From Hennigella sp045599065 (GTDB lineage Bacteria > Bacillota_I > Bacilli_A > Mycoplasmatales > Mycoplasmoidaceae), in NCBI GenBank assembly GCA_045599065.1, contig JAZRVJ010000017.1, positions 1 to 14,792 on the forward strand: a DNA stretch of 14,792 bases, read 5' to 3'. Below the pieces are notes generated by a model. The model saw nothing but the letters and a program-made list of their open reading frames with translations. It had not been told where the DNA came from and made no database searches. Each line of letters starts with the position of its first letter. Position 1 is the first letter of the stretch. A program made the position numbers and the translations under genes. Below are positions 7,973 through 14,279 of the stretch, piece after piece.

Positions 7973-8179
7973 ATGAAATGAGAACAATTAGTAAAAGATC
8001 TTAGAGATAAATTATTATTATCTCAAGAAGAAATGGCTGATAAACTAGGTGTTGCTTTTTCTACTGTTAATAGATATGAAAATGGACACTTTGAACCAAC
8101 TATTAAAATCAAAAGAAAAATTAAACAATTAGCTATAGCTAATGGTATTAATTGAGATAAATATGTGAAAGGAGTTTAA
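7973..8179 (+). CDS. Small XRE-family HTH regulator, controller-like
   Basis: A 68-aa DNA-binding protein made of little more than a Cro/C1-type helix-turn-helix. SQEEMADKLGVAFSTVNRYE covers both helices (about residues 17-36), followed by NGHFEP. Two TGA codons are Trp (residue 3 and near the end). It is the first gene of an operon with a restriction endonuclease and a methyltransferase, 3 nt before the endonuclease start. The ribosome site of the next gene (AAAGGAG, 8168-8174) lies inside its last codons. Position and size match the controller (C) proteins that delay endonuclease expression until methylation is established. The sequence itself is a generic XRE domain, so the controller role is inferred from context. 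A possible operator is the ATATCAAA pair at 7898-7969. Confidence 0.8.
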
Positions 8180-8182
8180 AAA

Positions 8183-8770
8183 ATGAAGCGAAAAAATTGT
8201 TCAAAAAAGCCTTGATTATTAATTAGGGATGGACTTTTCCTAGCACCAAGCAGAACATATGGAGAGAGATACATTGAACCATTAATTAGAAAGAAATATA
8301 GATTATCTAAGGCCGATAATTCATCATACGATGCTAAGGACTCATTAGGGAATCATTACGAGATTAAAGCCAGTAAAGTATTAAAATTACCTGAGAAAAA
8401 GAACAATTTATACAACCAAATTATTGAGGAAATAGATAACATTGAAACCAGAAAAATGGTTAAATTTTTAAATGCAAAAAAATCATCCTATCTTGCAAAT
8501 ATTCAAAATGTTAAAAGAGATCATTTTGACTATTTAATTTATGTTTTGCTATTTGAAGATTGTATAAAAGTGTTCAAAGTTGAAAAAACAAAGCTAAATA
8601 AGGAGTCGTTTAAAAGATGGTGTGACAAACACGGTAGATATGATGCTTTAGGTAAATCAGGACAATTTGGAATAAACAAAAATTCAATAGATTGGCATAT
8701 AAAGAATTTTTGTATTGATACAATAACTTGAAAAGAAGCTGCAAGAATATTTAAAGGAATCAGGAAATAA
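8183..8770 (+). CDS. Putative Type II restriction endonuclease, PD-(D/E)xK-like
   Basis: A 195-aa protein placed directly before a methyltransferase, expected to cut the DNA sequence that the methyltransferase protects. I do not recognise a named family. A PD-(D/E)xK-like active site can be proposed: Glu28 or Glu32 in GERYIEPLI, Asp50 in SSYDAKD, then Glu60-Ile-Lys62 in HYEIKAS. Hydrophobic strands (HFDYLIYVLLF, CIKVFKVEK) follow as in that fold. The C-terminal GKSGQFGINKNSIDWH may contact DNA. It has a strong ribosome site (AAAGGAG, 8 nt spacing), and its stop overlaps the methyltransferase start (TAATG). Trp is encoded by TGG twice (RWCD, DWH) and by TGA twice, unlike the core genes, which show only TGA. 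The restriction role is supported by context and motif, not by a recognised homologue. Confidence 0.72.
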
Positions 8771-10404
8771 TGAAATTTTTGAATTCCACCACGCAAAACA
8801 AATCAAAATTTTTTAAACTAAACAGCAAGCATGTTATTCCGATGCAAAACGTCAAAACAAAAAAAGTTGTTGATTTTTTGAGATATCTTTTATCGCTGAA
8901 GAGTGATAAAACAACAATACTTTATTCGATCGGATGCGAATTAGTACAAAAAAACAAGAATCCTGACTTAAAAAAATTTTTATCTGAATACAAAATCAAA
9001 AAAATAAAAATCAAAAATATTCCCAATGGTGTTTTTGATTTATTAGGGTCGGCATATCAGTATTTAAATACAAAGTTAGAAAATTTGTCGAGAGGAACAT
9101 ATTACACCGGCTACGAAATAGCTAGAGATTTTGTACGGGATTTAGATATTAAAAAATCAAAAACAATTTTCGATCCATCATGTGGTTCTGGTTCGTTTCT
9201 TTTTGCAGCAAATGTTAAGCCAGAACAAATTTATGGAGTTGATTTTGACCCCATCGCCGTCATGATTGCAAAGTTTAATTATTTTATTAAATATCCTCGC
9301 GCTCATTACCCTAAAATATTCTGCAATGATTTTTTTCAATGATATGAAAAAAATAAGAATATGAAATTTGATTTTATTATTGGTAACCCCCCATATGGTG
9401 CAAACATAAACAAAAAAAATATTGGCAGAACATGTGTAACATCTGGAGAAAGTTTTTCTTACTTTTTAGAAAAATCTTATAAATTACTTAAAAAGAATGG
9501 GAAATTAAGATTCCTTTTGCCTGAGTCAATATTAAACGTTAAAAGACACGCTGATATTAGAAATTACATTTTAAATTTTACTAATTTAACACATATTAAA
9601 CATTATTCAAGAAAATTTTCTGATGTCATGTCAAATGTTTACATGATTGAATTGGATACTAAAAAAACTTCAAAAGTCTTATTTGAAAATTCAACTAAAA
9701 CAATTATTCCTAAAAAAATTTATAAAAATTTGCAAAACCAAATATTTATTCATTTAAACAAGAAGGACATAACAATACTCAATAAAATGGAGAGGATTAG
9801 AAAAAGTGATTTGAAAAATAGCATTTTTGGTTTAGGAATTGTAACAGGAGATAATGAAAATAAGCTGTTTGATCATCACGTTCCTGGTTCTGAGCCTATT
9901 TATAGTGGCAAGGAAATTAAAACGAAATATAAATTATTACCTCCTAAAAAATTCATTAAATACAATCGTGATGATTTACAGCAAGTGGCACCTGATTACA
10001 TATATAGATCCCCAAAGAAATTAGTGTATAAAACAATAAACACTAGGCTTTTATTTGTTCTTGATGAAACCAAGTCTTTAACAACGAATAGTGCTAACAT
10101 TCTTATTCCGCGAGTAAAAGATTTAGACATATACTCTGTTTTAGCGTTGTTAAATTCTAATTTATATTCGTACGCACATTACAAAATGTTTGGGGGTGTC
10201 AATAAAATCGCTAAAGAACATTTGCAGGCCCTTCCGTTCCCCAAATTATCATTAAAACAAAATTCAACAGTAAGAAAACTGATATCAAAAGCAATCAAGG
10301 GCTGTGGAGATGAGGACCTGCAAAATTACATTTCAAAAGAGATTTTCTATTTAGATAAAAACGAAATAGAATATATAAATCATTTTTTTGAAAATACAAA
10401 TTAA
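8770..10404 (+). CDS. N6-adenine DNA methyltransferase, TaqI-like (Type II, gamma class)
   Basis: A 544-aa methyltransferase that transfers a methyl group from S-adenosylmethionine to adenine N6 at its target site. Motif X is GTYYTGYEIA (from residue 109). Motif I is FDPSCGSGSF, with the SAM-loop Asp135. Catalytic motif IV is NPPY (206-209). The order X-I-IV is that of the gamma class. The C-terminal half resembles the TaqI-type target-recognition domain, with PIYSGKEI, PDYIYRSPKKLVYKT, a run of LALLNSNLYSYAHY, and a final LQALPFPKLS. One TGA (before residue 198) is read as Trp. A CGG arginine codon occurs at 9136-9138, which is rare or unassigned in many mollicutes. Translation starts on the overlapping TAATG. 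The gene end abuts a decayed NERD gene on the other strand. The recognition sequence cannot be read. Confidence 0.9.
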
Positions 10405-10645
10405 AAAGCATATAAAATAGTCAATCTGCGTTGTTGTATTATCATATGGTAATACCACATCATTGATTAAATAGTTACCTACTTCATTTTGATGTATTCT
10501 TGCAAAACTTTGGTAATCCTCGATTTGCCTCGTTCATCACGAAATTTAATTGAACCAAATTTAACACTAAGAAAAATTGACGAATGAAAAACGCAAGAAA
10601 AAATATTGCACCAAACACTATTTACACAATTGCTTCAGTATTCAT
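10405..10645 (-). pseudogene. Remnant of a membrane-anchored NERD-domain gene
   Basis: The gene-free stretch 10405-10713 holds a broken coding region on the minus strand. From ATG 10645 it reads MNTEAIV, an in-frame TAA, then IVFGAIFFLAFFIRQFFLVL, a clear N-terminal membrane helix. From about 10571 a second frame gives KFGSIKFRDERGKSRITKVLQ. From 10500 a third frame gives RIHQNEVGNYLIND, VVLPYDN and TTTQIDYFI. The pattern of a G-rich turn, a helix ending in L, then LINDVVLP and TQID matches the start of the nuclease-related NERD domain, normally preceded by a membrane helix. One stop and two frameshifts show decay. The catalytic half is missing, because the sequence runs into the end of the methyltransferase gene. 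The R-M block probably inserted here or recombined through this gene. Confidence 0.62.
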
Positions 10646-10698
10646 GCCGTAGCTATGTAGAATATAAAAGACTAAACAATATAAGAGTTAATACTGTT

Positions 10699-10704
10699 TA
10701 TAAT
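10699..10704 (+). promoter_or_regulatory. -10 box of the 421-aa unknown gene
   Basis: TATAAT followed by nine bases and the ATG at 10714, with no Shine-Dalgarno between. This predicts a leaderless or nearly leaderless mRNA, as for other genes in the island. Confidence 0.6.
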
Positions 10705-10713
10705 GTTATTATT

Positions 10714-11979
10714 ATGAAGCAAGAAGATTTTTGATTAAATAATGAATTTAAATTTCTAAAAATTGATGAAAATTCTGATTTGATTAAGCATTTTTCACTC
10801 AAGTTAGATTCAATAGATAAAAATCCTCAATATAAACAATTGAGGGATAAAAGAGATATTCAAATCGCAGAGTCAGTAAGAAAAAAATATGAAAGTAGTG
10901 GGTACACAAACGAACTTGGTGTGTATTCATTTGCTGTTCCAAGGGATGAATTAAAATTGGACAGAAAATATATAAAGTTTCTAAAGGATAATAACATATG
11001 TGAAATATTATTAATGATTAAAACATGTCTCGATGATATTTATAAGGACTTTTTGATTTTGGATCAGATCTATAGTCAAAATGAAATTAATAAAACTATA
11101 CAACCAGAAAAATTGTCATCAAATAGCATTTTGCCGCACCCATTAATTTACAATTATTATTGTTTATTAATAAAAAACATCTATTTAAATTTATATAAAC
11201 TTTTTGATATTTCTTGTTACAGAACAGATGCACACTTCAAGTCGTTAATCAATAAACTTCAAGGTTTGAAGAACACAAAAATAAATGTTATTTTTACAAA
11301 TCAAGACAAAACTAAGAGAATTGTTAAAATAAAACAATCATTCGACTCACTTAAAACTTATCTAAATGAGGCCAAAATTTTAATTATTGACTCGTACGTA
11401 TATGAAAATATGCATACATGAGCTACAAAAATTGAAAAACATTTAACATTAGAGACTGGAAAAATTAAAATCGATTTACCACCTATTAAAGAATTATTTA
11501 ATTTATTTACGATAACATATAAAACTATATATTGAGAAATAGTCAAATCATTATTTTGTTTATCAAATGATTGAAAACTAATAGAGGAACAAAAGGCAGA
11601 ATTATTTGATAACATAGACAATTTTTCTTACATTACTTCAGAAACAATTTTTGTTAGTATGGATAAATGAATTCCCAATATTGACAACATATGGAAAAAA
11701 GGGAATTATGTTGAATGAATTAATAGAAATTTATCAAATTTACAATTTATTGTAGATAAAGATAATCAATTTTCATATAAAGACATATATCCACAATTAG
11801 AAAACAAATATAAATTTGATTTAAAACAATTTTATCCATTCTCTGACCAACAAAATGTTGTTAAATTTAAACAACAACTAATTAAGACACTTAACAATAT
11901 AATTTTTGACAAAAGTGTAAAAACAAATATAGATTTTGTCTATCTACTTATTAATTGATTATCAAAAAATAGCTCGTAA
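10714..11979 (+). CDS. Protein of unknown function, 421 aa, mostly helical
   Basis: I do not recognise this protein. It begins MKQEDFWLNNEFKF (TGA as Trp at residue 7), close behind a TATAAT box, and ends at TAA 11977. It is rich in Lys, Asn and Ile, with long amphipathic helices and no signal peptide, membrane helix or P-loop, so it is probably cytoplasmic. The segment LIYNYYCLLIKNIYLNLYKLFD, then CYRTDAHFKSLINKL, resembles the helix pattern of AbiU2/HEPN-type proteins (an aromatic helix ending LFD, then SL..L), and RTDAH is close to, but not, the usual Rx4-6H motif. This is a weak resemblance only. Trp is mostly TGA, with one TGG (NIWKK). It stands alone between the R-M remnant junction and the lipoprotein cassette, so an abortive-infection or other defence role is possible. 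Confidence 0.75.
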
Positions 11980-12006
11980 TAGGATAACCTAGTTCCTCGC
12001 TTTATG

Positions 12007-12043
12007 ATTCTTATAAAAGGATACTACTTTAGGATCTATAGTA
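12007..12043 (-). pseudogene. Fragment of a helicase 3' end, 37 bp
   Basis: On the minus strand this piece reads TIDPKVVSFYKN, matching TIDPKVVEFYK at the C-terminus of the helicase at 14278. It is identical over 37 bp to 13254-13290 (same orientation), which is part of a longer helicase remnant. It lies between the 421-aa gene and the promoter of the lipoprotein at 12068, and is too short to encode anything itself. Confidence 0.75.
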
Positions 12044-12069
12044 TATATCTATATATAATATAGATATAT
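12043..12069. promoter_or_regulatory. 12-bp palindrome around the -10 box of the lipoprotein gene
   Basis: ATATATCTATAT (12043-12054), ATA, then ATATAGATATAT (12058-12069): perfect 12-bp arms. It contains the TATAAT box (12054-12059) and runs into the ATG at 12068, eight bases after the box. A regulator bound here, or a hairpin at the mRNA start, would affect initiation. The predicted mRNA is leaderless. Confidence 0.55.
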
Positions 12070-12583
12070 GAGAAGAAAACTATTAATACCATTACTAACA
12101 TCAATTGCTTTGACTCCTACTATTGCTATGGTTGGGTGTGGTGATTCACAAGTTGAATTGGTTTTAGACAAATACATAGCTGGATCAGCATATAACAAAA
12201 TTATCTCAACAGAAAAAACATTTTTAAAAAAGGATAGTATTTTTAAATTTCAAATTGATACTGAGAAGTGGCTTGGGCCAAAATCTGTTGACTCTTTTGA
12301 TGATGGAAGGTTATCTTTTTATTATATAGATGCCCAAACAGAAATAAAGATTGAGCATGCTTGCACTTTTGAGAATGATTTTGAAATTGTTGTTGATGGT
12401 TCACCATTAGATAAATCATATTTTATATGGGGTTTTGATTTGGATTGAATAAACATAACATCTGAGGGATTAGAAAAAATTTTAAATGGTAAAAATGTTG
12501 AGGGATATGTTCACATTGCAAAACTCAGGTGTGTTTCATTAGATCCTTGTTGAATGGATTTAAGAGGGTATCCAAAAATCTAA
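12068..12583 (+). CDS. Lipoprotein, paralogue of the genes at 5818 and 12693
   Basis: A 171-aa predicted surface lipoprotein of unknown function. The signal peptide begins MRRKLLIPLLTSIALTPT, with lipobox MVGC and lipidated Cys24. The signal peptide is almost the same as that of the protein at 5818 (LLIP...ALTPTI.MVGC). The mature part has VELVLDKYIAGS, then IFKFQIDTEKW, then a C-terminal EKILNGKNVEGYVHIAKL and YPKI end, each with counterparts in its two paralogues. Trp is encoded by both TGG (EKWLG, IWGF) and TGA (LDWIN, PCWMD); the TGG use differs from the core genes. The start is fixed by the signal peptide and a TATAAT box 8 nt upstream. It is the first gene of a cassette bounded by helicase-tail fragments. 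Two extra cysteines occur near the end (RCVSLDPC). Confidence 0.82.
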
Positions 12584-12604
12584 CATCACCTTATTAATAC
12601 AATT

Positions 12605-12630
12605 AACAGATGATTAACCATCTGTTTTTT
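12605..12630 (+). terminator. Terminator after the first lipoprotein
   Basis: AACAGATG (12605-12612) pairs with CATCTGTT (12619-12626) over a 6-nt loop, followed by TTTT. A further AT-only inverted repeat, AAAACTTTTT / AAAAAGTTTT (12634-12654), follows. They separate the two lipoprotein genes, so each is probably its own transcript. Confidence 0.8.
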
Positions 12631-12680
12631 GATAAAACTTTTTAAAAAAGTTTTCTCGCATGATACCCATTTATTTAATT

Positions 12681-12686
12681 TATAAT
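12681..12686 (+). promoter_or_regulatory. -10 box of the second lipoprotein
   Basis: TATAAT followed by six bases (ACAAGT) and the ATG at 12693. This places transcription initiation at the ATG and argues against the upstream in-frame ATG at 12660, which lies before the promoter. Confidence 0.65.
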
Positions 12687-12692
12687 ACAAGT

Positions 12693-13178
12693 ATGAAAAA
12701 ACCTATATTATTAATACCTACATTATTAACTATTGGTTCAGCTCCATTAGTTAGTTTAACTTCTTGTCAAGAAGAAACACTAAAGGTAGTTTTAGATCAA
12801 TTTGAAATGACAGAGGAACAGTTTCCCACGCTTTATTGCCTAAATAATGAAGTTAAACTAGGTGTTAAATATGATATTTCTATTGATATGAGTCAATGAG
12901 ACAAATCGGTGGGATCAAACTGAGTGTTTTGCTTTCTTGCAACAAAAGGGAATCCTTTTGATTGAGCACTTGGATTTATTAATAAGTACAGATTTTGAGC
13001 AGATGGAACACATCTAGAACCAAGTTACGAAGGATCCAGCTTTGTTTTTTATAAAGATGATGATAGGCAAGCAATTTTAAAAGCAACAACTATTACAGGT
13101 TATATTTATTTTAATACCTCTCAAACAAGAATTTTCCCCACATGCAATTTTTTCTTTTTTGGTATGCCACCAGAATAA
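12693..13178 (+). CDS. Lipoprotein, third paralogue
   Basis: A 161-aa predicted lipoprotein of unknown function. The signal peptide begins MKKPILLIPTLLTIGSAPLV, with lipobox LTSC and Cys25 as the lipidation site. The mature part follows the same plan as the proteins at 5818 and 12068: LKVVLDQFEMT, then VKYDISIDMSQW, then AILKATTITGYIYF and an aromatic end (FFFFGMPPE). All Trp codons seen are TGA (five). An in-frame ATG at 12660 would add 11 residues, but it lies upstream of the -10 box and would put residues ahead of the signal peptide, so 12693 is chosen. It follows the 12068 gene behind a terminator and has its own leaderless-type promoter. It is divergent enough from its neighbour that the duplication is old, or sequence turnover is fast. 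Confidence 0.8.
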
Positions 13179-13220
13179 ATACAGAACTAGCCCCCGCTCA
13201 CTGAATACCACCTCGCAATA

Positions 13221-13246
13221 AAAAGATAGGTAAACCTATCTTTTTT
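13221..13246. terminator. Terminator closing the lipoprotein cassette
   Basis: AAAAGATAGG (13221-13230) pairs with CCTATCTTTT (13235-13244) over a TAAA loop, 10 bp, followed by T's. The A-rich left arm lets it work in both directions. It touches the stop codon of the helicase remnant on the minus strand, just as the terminator at 14257 touches the stop of the intact helicase. Confidence 0.85.
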
Positions 13247-13337
13247 ATTTTAAATTCTTATAAAAGGATACTACTTTAGGATCTATAGTAATTTGATCTA
13301 TAGTTAGAGGTTTAGTTAAATATAGATTATCTATAGA
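13245..13337 (-). pseudogene. Remnant of the helicase C-terminus, 30 codons
   Basis: On the minus strand this reads SIDNLYLTKPL, TIDQITIDPKVV, SFYKNLK and stop TAA. It aligns without gaps to the last 30 residues of the helicase at 14278, with 25 of 30 identical by my count, and the stop codons coincide. Upstream of SID the frame meets a stop and the similarity ends. It is therefore a diverged 3' fragment of a second copy of that gene. Part of it (13254-13290) is identical to 12007-12043. Confidence 0.85.
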
Positions 13338-13369
13338 TTAATTTCGATAATTTTAATATAAAACAAAAG

Positions 13370-13404
13370 TAATATATTAAATTTTAATAAAATTTAATAT
13401 ATTA
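13370..13404. promoter_or_regulatory. 17-bp perfect inverted repeat upstream of the Fic/Doc gene
   Basis: TAATATATTAAATTTTA (13370-13386) and its exact inverse (13388-13404) flank a single central A. It ends 3 nt before the TATAAT box (13408-13413) of the Fic/Doc gene, covering the place of a -35 element. This size and position suit an operator for toxin autoregulation. It is made only of A and T, but a perfect 17-bp arm is long for chance. Confidence 0.6.
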
Positions 13405-13407
13405 TAT

Positions 13408-13413
13408 TATAAT
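13408..13413 (+). promoter_or_regulatory. -10 box of the Fic/Doc gene
   Basis: TATAAT followed by six bases (ATCAGT) and the ATG at 13420, the same layout as the lipoprotein gene at 12693. It predicts a leaderless mRNA. Confidence 0.65.
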
Positions 13414-13419
13414 ATCAGT

Positions 13420-14133
13420 ATGAAAACACTTAAATTAGTTTGTTTATCAAAAGAAGACAAAGCTTTTTATGAAAATATTCGTTCTAAAAGAATATTAATT
13501 TTTAAATTTGATGGAGACAAAAATTATTTTAAAAACAAAAATAAACGATGAGAAAGATTTAAAATTTCATTGTTAAAATTAAATCTAAATACTAGAACAA
13601 TTAAAGAATTAATAGAAATAGTTTTTCATATCATAATAAAGTCTCACCTCCAAGTTGCTGAATTTGGAAAAACCAAAAGACCAGACGAAGATTTTGATTA
13701 TTTCCCAGAATATTACAATTTTGGAAAACTTGACCCTAATAGTAAACTTTATAGTCAAGTTGAACTATGAGTGGACTATTTAGATCGGAATGGTAAATTA
13801 GATGTTACTAATTTATGTTGTTGGATTCCATTTAAACTATTAACTAGTCATCATATTTGAAACAATGGGAACAAAAGAACTGCATTAGCTACATGTATCA
13901 ATATGTTAAGATTCTTCCATTTGTATCTTAGTTACTCGAAAAGACTTGGTTTTACAGACGATGGCGAGGATAGATGATACAACCTTTTCAAAAATTATGT
14001 AAGAGATGACAAAAATCCAGAAAAATGCGTTGAATTAAATCCAAAACAGTATTATAAAATCTATGAAAAATTTTATAATGATATAATAATAGCGATATAT
14101 TTTGATGCTTATGGCATTAAGGAGGACAAATAA
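13420..14133 (+). CDS. Fic/Doc-family protein, putative toxin
   Basis: A 237-aa protein with a Doc-like Fic motif, HIWNNGNKRTALA (His145 to about residue 157). The catalytic histidine, the N-x-(K/R)-R anion loop and the following hydrophobic helix fit Fic/Doc enzymes. Those with G-x-GR loops AMPylate targets, while Doc with NKR phosphorylates EF-Tu. The GNKR form here is closer to Doc, so protein phosphorylation is the better guess. It is much longer than Doc (about 126 aa), with roughly 100 extra N-terminal residues of unknown role. No (S/T)xxxE(G/N) inhibitory motif was noticed. Trp is mostly TGA with one TGG (CCWIP), and a CGG codon occurs at 13786-13788. A 17-bp inverted repeat and TATAAT precede it. 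A 40-aa gene overlaps its stop codon and may be the antitoxin. Confidence 0.8.
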
Positions 14134-14255
14134 TGAGTAAAGAACTTGAAAGATTTTTTAAAGATCAAATGGAAGATCTTGACAAAAATCCTATTATTAA
14201 ACAAAACACTCCATATGCTAGACACTTCAAAGAAATTTTAGAAAGATTAGCATAA
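14133..14255 (+). CDS. 40-aa protein overlapping the Fic/Doc gene, candidate antitoxin
   Basis: A short charged helical protein, MSKELERFFKDQMEDLDKNP, then IIKQNTPYARHFKEILERLA. Its ATG overlaps the Fic/Doc stop codon (TAATG), and it has the strongest ribosome site in the window (AAGGAGG, 14119-14125). A leaderless first gene followed by a strongly initiated small one would favour excess of the second product, as expected for an antitoxin. I found no match to Phd or to the class I Fic inhibitory motif, and antitoxins of Doc usually lie upstream, so the role is inference. It could also be an accessory protein. A bidirectional terminator follows. Confidence 0.65.
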   Translation: MSKELERFFKDQMEDLDKNPIIKQNTPYARHFKEILERLA

Positions 14256-14256
14256 T

Positions 14257-14279
14257 AAAAAAGAGCCAAGCTCTTTTTT
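14257..14279. terminator. Bidirectional terminator between Fic/Doc operon and helicase
   Basis: AAAAAAGAGC (14257-14266) pairs with GCTCTTTTTT (14270-14279) over a CAA loop, 10 bp with T or A runs at both ends. It serves the plus-strand toxin operon and the convergent helicase, whose stop codon is at 14280-14278. Confidence 0.88.

Noticed and set aside
8539..8796. An 85-codon minus-strand ORF.
   Set aside because: It is the complement of the endonuclease gene, with no promoter, ribosome site or motif.
10670..10700. An imperfect inverted repeat AACAATAT / ATACTGTT upstream of the 421-aa gene.
   Set aside because: Seven of eight bases match in very AT-rich DNA, which is not enough to call an operator.
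11358..11621. An 87-codon minus-strand ORF.
   Set aside because: It lies antisense inside the 421-aa gene and has no supporting signals.
12660..12692. An upstream ATG extending the third lipoprotein by 11 residues.
   Set aside because: It lies before the TATAAT box and would put extra residues in front of a normal MKK signal peptide.
13280..13340. Three CTATAG-containing repeats that look like an iterated binding site.
   Set aside because: They fall on repeated Ile-Asp codons of the helicase-tail remnant (TIDQITIDP, SID), so coding ancestry explains them.
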